DNA of 64,000 nt from positions 8,494,001 through 8,558,000 of the forward strand of contig NZ_CP011533.1 in NCBI RefSeq assembly GCF_001704275.1, given 5' to 3'. Each line of letters begins with the position of its first letter. The stretch's first letter is position 1. Shown here one piece after another: positions 20,629 to 28,780 of this stretch. The position numbers were made by a program, and so were the translations under genes. This stretch comes from Streptomyces noursei ATCC 11455 (GTDB taxonomy: Bacteria > Actinomycetota > Actinomycetes > Streptomycetales > Streptomycetaceae). A model generated the notes under the pieces. The model made no database searches, was not told the origin of the DNA, and was given only the letters and a program-made list of their open reading frames with translations.

Positions 20629-20815
20629 TCAGGGTGGGGTCGGGGTTGTGAGGGGCAGGTCGGTGGCGCTGAGGCAGCCGTCGATCAGGCGGGGGTGACG
20701 CTGGATTCTGCGTAACTCGCGGCGGAGTCCATGGTCGAGGCGGTCGGGTGTGGCGAAAGCGGTGTTGGCCATTGCTCTGCGCACGAGGGACCAGACGGCC
20801 TCGACGGGTGGCAGT
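20629..20815 (-). pseudogene. IS630-family transposase, C-terminal remnant
   Basis: Reading the minus strand from about 20815 to the TGA at 20629-20631 gives LPPVEAVWSLVRRAMANTAF, then ATPDRLDHGLRRELRRIQRH and PRLIDGCLSATDLP. This is the conserved C-terminus of IS630-type DDE transposases, including the catalytic Glu region (PxExVWS). Everything upstream of that motif is missing, and the sequence switches abruptly to an asparagine-synthase fragment on the other strand. Confidence 0.7.
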
Positions 20816-20819
20816 GGCG

Positions 20820-21386
20820 ATGATGGCGGTCGGCCCTTTCCTGCGGGGGCGTGGGATTGTGCTCACCGGTGAAGGAGCTGATACGGCGACCCTGGGCGGC
20901 CATCCGCCAGTGAGCTCCCAGGAGGAATTCGACGACGGCATCCTCGCGGAAGCGGCCAAATACTGCACCGACCGCCGGCCGGCCGTCGACATCGGCGAGG
21001 TCGTGGACGCCGGAGCACCGGCCCGTTGGTGCCGCACCATGCAGCATTCGGGTCTGCTCGCCATCACCCGCCGGATCGATTACCGCGCGATATGGCGCAC
21101 GGATGGTGCGGGCCGGACGTGGGACAAGGTGCCCTTGCGGATGGCCGCGGCAGCACTCGGTGTACCGGAGGAGGTGGTATGGCGACCCAAGTCCCCTATC
21201 CAAAGGTCGTCCGGGATCCTTGATGCCATGCTCACTGCAGCCTGCGAGCAGGCGCGTGAACTTCCCGGTACGGAGTGGGGCCCGCGTCCCAGTGCACAAT
21301 GGGCCCCGCGTACGAGCCAGGAGGCATCGGAGATGGCTGCCGTCCAGTTCTGGCTCGCAGCTCAGCTCATGTCCGACGCGGAGTGA
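20820..21386 (+). pseudogene. Asparagine synthase-like fragment, truncated at the N-terminus
   Basis: The plus frame holds GIVLTGEGADTATLGGHPP, matching the VLTGEGADELFGGY motif of the ATP-binding synthase domain, then TWDKVPLRMAAAALGVPEEV and VWRPKSPIQRSSG, matching the downstream KxPLR and RPK elements. The glutaminase domain and the SGGLDS pyrophosphate loop are absent. A full AsnB is about 600 aa; about 175 remain. The left edge coincides with the IS630 remnant, so a transposition-linked deletion is likely. ATG 20820 lies in frame but need not be a real start. Confidence 0.55.
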
Positions 21387-21614
21387 TGGGGGAGGGCTGG
21401 GCCAGCAGGAGGGAGTTGACGCCCCCTGTCTCTGTGCGGATTTCCTGCAGCACTCTGAAACCCTCAAGGTCGGCTGGATTGACGGGAAGACGCAGAGCTG
21501 TCTGCAACCCGCGCGCACCCCGCGCTGAAAGGATGGCATCCGGAGGCGGGACAGCGGCGAGGGCCCGGGAAAAGGCACGCTTTTTGAGAACTCTGACAAC
21601 CCTCTACGCACCCT
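21367..21614 (-). pseudogene. Possible minus-strand coding remnant
   Basis: Between an in-frame stop near 21614 and TGA 21367-21369 the minus strand encodes a coherent stretch including LPVNPADLEGFRVLQEIRTE and TGGVNSLLLAQPSP. No canonical start codon follows the upstream stop. The family is not recognised. It overlaps the end of the asparagine-synthase fragment by 20 bp. It could be the tail of a gene cut by the same rearrangement. Confidence 0.22.
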
Positions 21615-21629
21615 TCGCCGAGACATCCC

Positions 21630-22061
21630 GTGATGAGGAAGGCGTGGGCGATGCCGGAGGGCGGGTGCTGGAGGGTATGGCCGCTCGATCGCCGCGCGGC
21701 TCTCCCGTCGTGGCGGCCTGGCGCGCGTCGCTCCACGGCTCACGACGAGGTGTTGGCGGAGAGAGTTCGGGAGAAGTTGGAGGCTACCGAGCCGGTCACG
21801 GTGAAGAAGATGTTCGGCGGGCTGGTCTTCATGGCGCAGGGCAACACGGTGGCCGGTGTGGTGGGCGACGAGTTGTTCGTGCGGGTCGCGCCGGAGGACG
21901 CCGTGGAGGCCCTGGCCCGGCCCGGTGCGCGGCCGTTCGAGGTCAAGGGCCGGGTGTCGAAGGGCTGGCTGCTGGTGGCGGGAGAGGCCCTCGATGACGA
22001 CGTCCTTGACGACTGGCTGCATCTGGGCTGGGAGGCCGCCGCCGAACTACCGCCCAAGTAG
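21630..22061 (+). CDS. TfoX/Sxy N-terminal domain protein, copy 1
   Basis: The last ~105 residues (AHDEVLAERVREKLEATEPV, KKMFGGLVFMAQGNTVAGVV, VSKGWLLVAGEALDDDVLDD) form a TfoX N-terminal domain. They closely match the protein at 53403-53729, which begins MAYDEVLAERV. Here the equivalent start codon reads ACG, so translation would need an upstream start; the ORF extends back to ATG 21630 with a GC-rich, dissimilar leader of about 38 residues. The gene may therefore be silent or mis-started. TfoX-N proteins are linked to competence in Proteobacteria; their role in actinobacteria is not known. Confidence 0.6.
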   Translation: MMRKAWAMPEGGCWRVWPLDRRAALPSWRPGARRSTAHDEVLAERVREKLEATEPVTVKKMFGGLVFMAQGNTVAGVVGDELFVRVAPEDAVEALARPGARPFEVKGRVSKGWLLVAGEALDDDVLDDWLHLGWEAAAELPPK

Positions 22062-22147
22062 GCCGGGCGGTTCGTCCGCCGTGACGAACCCGGCCCGGTG
22101 CACGGTGGTGATGCGGGCGGCGGGCCGGGCGGCGGGTGTGCGTGCCG

Positions 22148-23182
22148 TCAGCGGTTCACGGTGCCGTCGGTGCCGTGCTGGTCCGCGCCGTGCTTGTCCG
22201 TCCCGTCGCGGGGTTGGGCGAGGGCGCGGGCGGTGCGGAGCAGCAGTTGTCCCAGTTCCTCCAGGTGTGGGGCGAGTTCGGCGGGGCCGTTTACGGTGCT
22301 GCCGGGGTCGAGGTGGAAGAGCTGGGCGGCGAGGTGGCGGGGGTCGTCGGCGGTGAGGTCGAGGGTGCTGGTGTGTTCGTCGACGGGGCGGACGCGGTCG
22401 GGGAGGGTCCCGGGGCGAGCGCGCAGGGTCTCGGCGTCGAGGGGCACGGTGGCCGTCAGGGTGTAGGGGGCGGGAGCGGCGGCGATGCGTGCGGCGAGGA
22501 AGGCTGCCGCGTTGGCGGCGGGCAGGGGCCGTGGGGTGACGCGGCGGCCGGTGGGGGCCGGGTCGGTGAGGCGGTCGACGCGGAAGGTGCGCCAGTCGGC
22601 GCGGTCGGTGTCGTAGGCGACCAGGTACCAGCGGTCGCCGGCGACCACCAGGCCGTGCGGTTCGGCGCGGCGCCGTCCCACCGCGGCGTCACTCTTGGAC
22701 GCGTAGGTGAACGTGACGACCTCATGGTCGCGGCAGGCCGCGGCCAGGGTCGCCAGCGCGGAGGGGTCGGCCTGCGGGCCGCCGGCCCAGGGCACGGGGA
22801 CGGTGGCGGTGTGCAGGGCCGCGACATGGTGGCGCAGGCGGGCGGGCAGGACCTGCTCCAGCTTGGCCAGGGCGCGCACCGCGCTCTCCTCGATACCGCG
22901 CACGCCGCTGGTGGCGGTGCGCAGGGCGACGGCGATGGCGACGGCTTCCTCGTCGTCGAGCAGGAGCGGCGGGAGGTCGGTTCCGGCGGCCAGGCGGTAG
23001 CCGCCGGCCTTTCCGGTGGTGCCGTGGACGGGGTAGCCCAGGTCGCGGAGGCGGTCGATGTCGCGGCGAATGGTGCGCAGGGTGACACCGAGGCGTTCGG
23101 CGAGGTCGGCGCCGATCCAATCGCGGCGCATCTGCAGCAGGGACAGCAGGCGCAGCATCCGGGCGGGAAGGTCCTGGGTCAT
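22148..23182 (-). CDS. WYL-domain helix-turn-helix transcriptional regulator (YafY type)
   Basis: 344 aa. ATG 23182 opens MTQDLPARMLRLLSLLQMRR, then the DeoR-like HTH (WIGADLAERLGVTLRTIRRD) and a WYL domain (AEPHGLVVAGDRWYLVAYD, RTFRVDRLTDP). The C-terminal WCX-like region ends with a charged His/Gly/Asp tail. WYL domains bind ligands or nucleic acids. It is divergent from the two-domain VOC gene (123 bp between starts), the usual arrangement in which such a repressor controls a glyoxalase-like partner. Confidence 0.88.
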   Translation of the reverse strand: MTQDLPARMLRLLSLLQMRRDWIGADLAERLGVTLRTIRRDIDRLRDLGYPVHGTTGKAGGYRLAAGTDLPPLLLDDEEAVAIAVALRTATSGVRGIEESAVRALAKLEQVLPARLRHHVAALHTATVPVPWAGGPQADPSALATLAAACRDHEVVTFTYASKSDAAVGRRRAEPHGLVVAGDRWYLVAYDTDRADWRTFRVDRLTDPAPTGRRVTPRPLPAANAAAFLAARIAAAPAPYTLTATVPLDAETLRARPGTLPDRVRPVDEHTSTLDLTADDPRHLAAQLFHLDPGSTVNGPAELAPHLEELGQLLLRTARALAQPRDGTDKHGADQHGTDGTVNR

Positions 23183-23305
23183 GCCTTTCAGCCTGCCAGG
23201 CAATGGTGACGTGAGGTGTCCTAAAGGGCTCCTACGGTGGCGTTCAAGCCGGGAGAAACCCCTCTGCTTCTCCCGATCCTGTGAAAGCTCTGAAAGGAAA
23301 GCGCC

Positions 23306-24088
23306 ATGGAACTGTCCTGCCTCGACATGATCTCCGGGTTCGAGATCGACACCGCTGACGCCAAGGCCGTTACGGACTTCTACGGCCCGCTGCTGGGCTG
23401 GACCTTCGCCACCGAACCCGGCTACGGTGCCGACGGCTCCACACGCATCCGGATCACCGCCCCGGGCGCGGCCGCCCCGATGGGCCTCATCCGGCAGCAC
23501 GCCACCGGCGGCAAGGAAGCCACCAGCCTGCGCGTCCTCTCCGATGACGTGGCCGCCGACGCGGCACGGCTGGAGAAGCTGGGCGCCACCGTGATCGCCT
23601 CGGCCGCCCCGGATAGCGACCGAACCGTCCGCGCCCGCGTGACCGACCCGCGCGGCAACGTCCTCACGCTCGTCTCTCGCACCGGCGCCCAGGAGGCGGA
23701 GCAGGGGCCGGGCCGGCCCCAGCCGGGCGCGTTCGCCAGCTTCGAGATCGGTACCACCGACGCCGAGGCGACGCGGGCCTTCTACGCCCAGGCGTTCGGC
23801 TGGCGCTTCGAGCAGGACCCGGGGTCGGTGAGCACGCCGTACTTCAGCATCTTCACCGGCCCGGCCCCCACCGGCGGCATGCACGACTACAGCGCGGTTG
23901 CGGACGGCGCGGAGTTCGCCATGCCCACGTTCCTGGCCACGGACGTGCCCACCGACGTCGCCAGGGCCCTCTCGCTCGGCGGAGCGGTGGAGTACGGCCC
24001 CGAAGCCACCGCCTACGGCCTGGTCTTCGCCCGCCTGACCGACCCGCACGGCAACCGCTTCGGCCTCTTCACCATGCCGCAGGGCTGA
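23306..24088 (+). CDS. Two-domain VOC (glyoxalase/bleomycin-resistance) family protein
   Basis: 260 aa, preceded by GAAAGGAAAG. Two VOC repeats: domain 1 about residues 8-120 (SGFEIDTADAKAVTDFYGPL to DPRGNVLTLVS) and domain 2 about 138-258 (FASFEIGTTDAEATRAFYAQ to DPHGNRFGLFT). Both keep the betaalphabetabetabeta pattern, but the metal ligands of true glyoxalase I are not obvious. The substrate is unknown. It is divergently paired with the WYL regulator. Confidence 0.85.
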   Translation: MELSCLDMISGFEIDTADAKAVTDFYGPLLGWTFATEPGYGADGSTRIRITAPGAAAPMGLIRQHATGGKEATSLRVLSDDVAADAARLEKLGATVIASAAPDSDRTVRARVTDPRGNVLTLVSRTGAQEAEQGPGRPQPGAFASFEIGTTDAEATRAFYAQAFGWRFEQDPGSVSTPYFSIFTGPAPTGGMHDYSAVADGAEFAMPTFLATDVPTDVARALSLGGAVEYGPEATAYGLVFARLTDPHGNRFGLFTMPQG

Positions 24089-24331
24089 GCCGACCAACGG
24101 GACCCATACCGGGGCCGGCGGGCCGTGTGGATGGGGTTCTCCGGATTCGGCGGTTGCCTGTTCCGATCGCGGCAATGTCCGGCCGGCATCGAAGTCGGTG
24201 ACGTTGAGCAAGCCCCGGCAGGCGGAGCACTTGGGTGAATGTCGACGGGCGCGGCAAGCAGGACAGAAAGCGCCCTATATCCGCCTCATACTCCCCTCCA
24301 TGACTATCGACGCAAAAAAGGAGCTAATGCC

Positions 24332-25279
24332 GTGAAGGCGCAGAAGAGTCAGAGTGCGGGTGGGGAGAAGGTGCTGGCCGGAAAGGTGGCGCTGGTCACG
24401 GGGGCCAGTCGCGGCGCGGCCCGTGCTGTCGCCGTCGAACTCGGCCGGGCCGGGGCCACCGTCTATGCGACCGGCCGCACCACCCGCGGCACGGTCAGCG
24501 AGACGGGCCGGCCGACGGAGACCATCGAGCAGACCGCCGAGCTGGTCACCGCCGCCGGCGGCGAAGGCATCGCCGCGGTGGTCGATCACCTCCAGGCGGA
24601 CCAGGTTCAGGCGCTGGCCGAGCGCATCGACCGGGAACAAGGACGGCTGGACATCCTCGTCAACACCATCTGGGGCGCGGAGCACCTCGTCGAGCGCGGC
24701 AAGAAGATGTGGGAATGCGACCTGGACAAGGGCCGGCGCATGCTCCAGCTCGGCATCGAGACCTACTACGTCACCAGCCACTACGCCCTGCCCCTGCTGA
24801 TCCGGCGACCCGGCGGACTGGTCGTGGAACTCACCGACGGGACCGAGGAGTTCAACCGCAGCCACTACCGCGCCCCCTTCGCCTTCGACCTCGCCAAATT
24901 CGCACCCTTCCGGATGACGTGGGCACTGGCCGAAGAGGTGAAGGAATACGGCTGCACGGCACTCGGTCTTGCTCCGGGCTGGATGCGCACCGAGGCGATG
25001 CTCGACGCGTTCGGCATCACCGAGGAGAACTGGCGCGACGGCTGCACGGTGGACTCCACCTTCGCGATCTCCGAGACCCCCGTCTTCACCGCCCGCGCCG
25101 TCACCGCACTCGCCACCGACCCGGACGTGGCACGCTACAACGGCCAATCCCTGTCCGTCGGCACACTGGCCAAGGAGTACGGCTTCACCGACGCCGACGG
25201 CTCGGCCCCCGACTCCGTCCGCTACTTCCAGGACTTCATGCGGACCGGACAGGCGCCGAAGGCCGACGACTACCGCTGA
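24332..25279 (+). CDS. SDR-family oxidoreductase with Phe at the catalytic Tyr position
   Basis: 315 aa. GTG 24332 is chosen because AAAAAAGGAG lies at 24314-24323. The Rossmann motif is TGASRGAAR (third Gly replaced by Ala), followed by YATGRTTRG and DILVNTIWGAE. In related bacterial SDRs of this subgroup the catalytic motif reads FYDLxK; here it is F185-D-L-A-K189 (codons TTC GAC CTC GCC AAA), so the Tyr of YxxxK is Phe. The lysine is kept. Reduced or altered activity is likely. It lies downstream of the VOC gene on the same strand but 243 bp away. Confidence 0.8.
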   Translation: MKAQKSQSAGGEKVLAGKVALVTGASRGAARAVAVELGRAGATVYATGRTTRGTVSETGRPTETIEQTAELVTAAGGEGIAAVVDHLQADQVQALAERIDREQGRLDILVNTIWGAEHLVERGKKMWECDLDKGRRMLQLGIETYYVTSHYALPLLIRRPGGLVVELTDGTEEFNRSHYRAPFAFDLAKFAPFRMTWALAEEVKEYGCTALGLAPGWMRTEAMLDAFGITEENWRDGCTVDSTFAISETPVFTARAVTALATDPDVARYNGQSLSVGTLAKEYGFTDADGSAPDSVRYFQDFMRTGQAPKADDYR

Positions 25280-25481
25280 ACGCGGCGCCCGGGAACCCGA
25301 TGCAGTCACGACGCGCTCCTACGCGCCGCGGGCCGGGTTCCGGGCGTCGCGCATCCCACAGTGTGCCGCCACGACGCGTCATCGCCGCCACGACGCCGCG
25401 CGGGCCGGCCCCACTGCGTGGCAGCGCGCGCCACCCGCCGTGAGCCGGCCCCAGCCACCGGCCCGTACGAAGGACGTAACC

Positions 25482-25869
25482 ATGCCCCCGAAGAAGTCGC
25501 GGCGCTCGCCCTCGCGTTGCCGGAGGTGACGGAGGAAGAACCGTGGGGCCCCAGCAGGCCCGTCTACAAAGTCGGCGGCAGCATCTTCGTCATGCTCGCG
25601 GCAGCGACCAAAGCGCACCCCGAGCAGGTAACCGTCAGGTGCGAACCCCACCTCGCCCTGCACCTGTGCCAACAACACACGGCAGTTCGCCCGTGGTACC
25701 AAGGGCGCCGGTGGCACTGGATCACCGTGCACCTGGACGAAGGCACCGTGCCCGTCGAAGAACTCACCGAGATGCTCCACCACGCCTGGGAATGCGTGGT
25801 GGCCGACCTGCCCCCGCCACCCGTGAACGGCTGCACAACCTCCGCCACGGACAGCAGCGACGTCCCTGA
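25482..25869 (+). pseudogene. MmcQ/YjbR-like protein broken by two single-base gaps in C runs
   Basis: ATG 25482 has a good ribosome site (GAAGGA). The frame must change at 25485-25489 (CCCCC) to reach EEVAALALALPEVTEEEPWG, and again at a second CCCCC near 25810 to reach ATRERLHNLRHGQQRRP and TGA 25867-25869. Adding one C at each run gives a continuous ~130-aa protein matching the intact paralogue at 55511-55936 (MNPDDVAAYALGLPEVSEEE, WHWITVHLD). Either the gene is dead or both errors are homopolymer miscalls. YjbR proteins have a CyaY-like fold and unknown function. Confidence 0.6.
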
Positions 25870-25880
25870 GGCGCCAACGT

Positions 25881-26213
25881 GTGGGAAGAAGGGCTTGGCC
25901 TCAGGACGAACTCGCCTGCCACATGGACGTCACGTTCTACGACGTCGAGGCGGCGCAGAAGCGGCTCCTGGAACTGGGCGCCACCAAACCCGCCCACCAG
26001 CCGGGCGGGGACCACTGGACCGTCCTGCTCGACCTCTCCGGCCAGCCCTTCTGCATCAGCAGCGCCCGCTGGCACAGCCGCTCACAGCGGCTGCTCTCAC
26101 CGGGACGGCGGCCCCCGGAGTGCACCCCCGCCCCGACCGGCGGAGAAGGGAACCCCGGAGTGCCCGCCGTATGCCGGCCCCCGCGCTCGCACCCCGGCGA
26201 AGGCCGCACCTGA
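25881..26213 (+). pseudogene. Truncated VOC-family protein (half copy of 53878-54279)
   Basis: Starts at WPQDELACHMDVTFYDVEAA and runs to HWTVLLDLSGQPFCISSARW, almost identical to the second half of the VOC protein at 53878-54279. The first ~75 residues are absent and the stop is lost (TGG where the paralogue has TGA), so the frame runs on through non-homologous sequence to 26213. No ribosome site precedes GTG 25881. It directly abuts the broken YjbR gene. Confidence 0.65.
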
Positions 26214-26634
26214 CCATGGAGGACTCATGCCGTTCGCTCCCTGCCTGAGCGTCAAGGACACCGCCGCCAGCATCGCGTTCTACAAGAAGCTCGGCTTCGA
26301 CGTCGATTCCAGCACCGCCAGCCCAGGGGACGACATTCACATGCTGACCTACCAGGGCGGATTCTGCGGGATGCTCTACAGCAACGCCGACCTGAAGAAC
26401 TGGCTGCCCGTCCTGGCGGACACCCCCATCGGGTTCGCCGGCATGTTCTACCTTGCCGTGGACAACTTCGACGCCGCCCACGACCACATCGCCGAGCACG
26501 CCGAGATCATCAAGGACACCGACACTGACCACACCGGCCAGCGCATGTTCTACTTCCGCGACCCCGACGGCTACGTCATCGGCATCAACGACCAGGCCGC
26601 CCTTCAGGCCAGCGACCTCGGCAAATACGCCTGA
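25895..26634 (+). repeat. 740-bp direct repeat, copy 1 (matches 54102-54841)
   Basis: From the GGACGAACTCGCC block through the intergenic region (CAGCCGCTCACAGCGGCTG, CCCGGAGTGCACCCCCGCCC) to the end of the downstream VOC gene, the two loci align collinearly at high DNA identity, noncoding part included. This is a duplicated segment rather than two convergent genes. Confidence 0.75.
26227..26634 (+). CDS. VOC-family protein (glyoxalase/bleomycin resistance-like), paralogue of 54434-54841
   Basis: 135 aa; ATG 26227 follows GGAGG. Single VOC domain: FAPCLSVKDTAASIAFYKKL, GFDVDSSTASPGDDIHML, and RMFYFRDPDGYVIGIND near the C-terminus. It differs from the copy at 54434 at only about a dozen residues. 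Such proteins bind or isomerise small electrophiles or antibiotics; no substrate can be assigned. Only this gene of copy 1 appears fully intact. Confidence 0.85.
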   Translation: MPFAPCLSVKDTAASIAFYKKLGFDVDSSTASPGDDIHMLTYQGGFCGMLYSNADLKNWLPVLADTPIGFAGMFYLAVDNFDAAHDHIAEHAEIIKDTDTDHTGQRMFYFRDPDGYVIGINDQAALQASDLGKYA

Positions 26635-26745
26635 ACCAGGGGAAAACCCGGCCTGCTCGCCGACCACGTTGGGCGGATCCGGTGGCTCTTGCCGACACTG
26701 CCCGGCACGATCAACGACTTCAAGATCATTCATGGCGGGCTCTTC

Positions 26746-27525
26746 TCAGGCGCCGTAGCGGCGCTGTCGGGCGGCGTACGCGCGTACGGCACGCAGGAAG
26801 TCGATCTCACGGAATGCCGGCCAATACGCCTCGCAGAAGTACAGTTCTGAGTAAGCGCCCTGCCATAGTAGGAAGTTCGACATGCGCTGCTCTCCGCTGG
26901 TGCGGATGACGAGGTCTGGGTCCGGCTGGCCGGCGGTGTACAGGTGGCGGGCGATGTCGTCCGCGGTCAGGTGGGCGGCGAGGTCCCGCAACGGCCTGTC
27001 GGTCTCCGCCTGCTCGTACAGCAGATCCCGCATGGCGTCCACGAGTTCCTGGCGGCCGCCGTAACCGACGGCGAGGGTCACGTGCGCCCCTGTGGGGCAC
27101 TCCCGTGTGACCTCGACTGCCTCTTTGAGGGCGCGGGCAGTGGTGTCGGGCAGCGTGTCGAGCGCTCCGGCGATATGCACCTGCCAGCACGGCAGCGGCC
27201 GGGCGAGGTGCCGGGTCAGGACTTCCTCGATCACCTGCATCAGGAAGGCGACCTCGGCGTCGCCGCGCCGTTGGAGATTCTCGGCGGAGCAGACGAACAC
27301 AGTGACATGCCTGATCTGGAGGGCCTCGCACCAGGACAGCACGTTCTCGACGTGCTCTGCACCGTACTTATGGCCGAGGCTCGGGTTCCCGATACCTCGT
27401 TGGCGCGCCCAGCGGCGGTTGCCATCCATGATCAGTCCGATGTGCCTGGGCAGTTCCCCGCCCTGGAGTTGTCGGCGAAGTCGGCGGGCGTACAGGGCGT
27501 AGAGGGGGTCGGTGACACGCACCAT
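26746..27525 (-). CDS. cis-prenyltransferase (UPP synthase-like isoprenyl transferase)
   Basis: 259 aa from ATG 27525. Signatures of the UppS family: RHIGLIMDGNRRWARQRG (catalytic Asp34 in MDGNRRWA), LGHKYGAEHVENVLSWCEAL, HVTVFVCSAENLQRR, TLAVGYGGRQELVDA, PDLVIRTSGEQRMSNFLLWQ and SELYFCEAYWPAFREIDFLR. It condenses isopentenyl diphosphates with cis geometry for a lipid carrier or a shorter product. Streptomyces usually keep additional uppS paralogues, so this may be an accessory copy. Its 5' end overlaps the PadR remnant on the opposite strand by 14 bp. Confidence 0.9.
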   Translation of the reverse strand: MVRVTDPLYALYARRLRRQLQGGELPRHIGLIMDGNRRWARQRGIGNPSLGHKYGAEHVENVLSWCEALQIRHVTVFVCSAENLQRRGDAEVAFLMQVIEEVLTRHLARPLPCWQVHIAGALDTLPDTTARALKEAVEVTRECPTGAHVTLAVGYGGRQELVDAMRDLLYEQAETDRPLRDLAAHLTADDIARHLYTAGQPDPDLVIRTSGEQRMSNFLLWQGAYSELYFCEAYWPAFREIDFLRAVRAYAARQRRYGA

Positions 27526-27760
27526 CGAAGCCTTTGAGCGGATGACCGGCGAGAGACTCGGCCGCGGCAGCCTGTCCAGCGCGTTGACACGGCTGCGCGG
27601 CAAGGGATTGATCGAGTATCTGGACGGAGAGGGCAGGCGACGCCCGATGCGTCTGACCTTTGCCGGCCGCGAGATGCTCAAAGGCGAAATCGAGGTCCTT
27701 GCCCAGGTCGCGGGGCGCATCTTCGAGGCCGTGGTCCCCGACAAGATCGCCACCAGGATC
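27512..27760 (+). pseudogene. PadR-family regulator remnant lacking its first helices
   Basis: EAFERMTGERLGRGSLSSAL, TRLRGKGLIEYLDGEGRRRP and MRLTFAGREMLKGEIEVLAQ match the recognition helix, wing and dimer helix of PadR winged-helix proteins. The usual opening (ILAALxxGPxHGYxI) is missing and the frame begins inside the divergent prenyltransferase start. Downstream it collides with a methyltransferase remnant in another frame. Confidence 0.5.
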
Positions 27761-28496
27761 GGCTCGCCACCACCGATCTCGCGCACTCCTACAAGCAGGC
27801 CGTACTCGACACGCTGGCCATCCAACCAGGCCACCTTGTCCTGGACCTGGGCTGCGGGCCGGGCACCGACCTCGGTGCGCTGGCACGTGCAGCAGCACCC
27901 GCAGGGATGGTTCTAGGGGTCGACTCCGACCCTCAGATGGCCCGTCAGGCGCTGACCCGCGTTGCCGGCCTGCCGCACGCCGATGTGCTGATGGCCGACG
28001 TGCATACGCTGCCGCTGCCCCCTTGCTCTGCGGATCGGGTGCGCACCGACCGCGTGCTCCAACACGCTGCCGACGTTCCTGGGGTTCTGGCGGAGGCGCG
28101 GCGGGTCCTGCGTCCTGGCGGCCGATTCGTCATGGCCGAGCCCGACTGGGACTCACTCGCCGTCGACCACCCGGACCTGGATGTCGCCCGGGCGTACACC
28201 CGCCATATCACCGACCGGATCGTGCGCAATGCCATCGTCGGGCGGCAGCTGCCTCGGCTGGCCGAGCAAGCGGGATTCGCCGTCACGTCAGTCGTCCCGG
28301 TCACCTCGGTCTTTCGCGAAGTCCGTTCCGCCGACTAGGTTCTCGGTCTCCAACGCAACACCGAGAGCGCGCCGTGGCCGCCGGCTATCTCACCCGTCGG
28401 CAGGCCGAAGGGTGGCTGGACCACCTCGTACGGAGTCCGTTCTTCGCTGCGGTGACGCTCTATGTCGTCACCGCGGAGGCCCCCGCGCAGACCTAA
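27740..28496 (+). pseudogene. Class I SAM-dependent methyltransferase, broken
   Basis: Coding similarity begins without a start codon at RLATTDLAHSYKQAVLDTLA, followed by LVLDLGCGPGTDLGALARA (SAM motif I), DVLMADVHTLPLPP and VLRPGGRFVMAEPDWDSLA. The frame hits TAG at 28336-28338 after FREVRSAD, yet similarity resumes with VLGLQRNTE and, after a two-base AG expansion, ERAVAAGYLTRRQAEGWLDH to the TAA at 28494-28496. Missing start, internal stop and a frameshift mark it as dead. Confidence 0.6.
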
Positions 28497-28766
28497 CTAA
28501 AGGGCGACGTTGGCCTGTCGGTTCCCGCCTTGGTCGAGCCGTCGGCGTTGGTTCTTGCCGGAGGAGTGTTCGACTGGGCTGGCGCCGCACAGGGCCACGA
28601 GGGACGCCTCGTCGCGGAGGCGGTCGTGGTTGTCGCCGGCGGCTATGAGCAAGATGGACGCGCTGTCCGGGCCGACGCCGGTGAGTCCGAGCAACTGCGG
28701 GTTGTTGGCCTGGATGAACGCCGCGATCCGGCGGGTGAGCGCGGTGGCCTCGGCATGTAGCTGAAC
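28497..28766 (-). pseudogene. IS110-family transposase remnant (Transposase_20 domain)
   Basis: The minus strand reads AEATALTRRIAAFIQANNPQ, LLGLTGVGPDSASILLIAAG, DNHDRLRDEASLVALCGASP and VEHSSGKNQRRRLDQGGNRQ, the helix-hairpin and Ser-containing C-terminal domain of IS110 transposases. The N-terminal DEDD nuclease domain and the last ~50 residues are missing; a TAG ends the frame at 28497. Confidence 0.75.
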
Positions 28767-28780
28767 GTGAAGCTTGGACC

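Noticed and set aside
22136..23209. Plus-strand frame of about 357 codons opposite the WYL regulator
   Set aside because: Gly/Val/Ala repeats without motif; the minus-strand HTH-WYL protein accounts for the coding bias.
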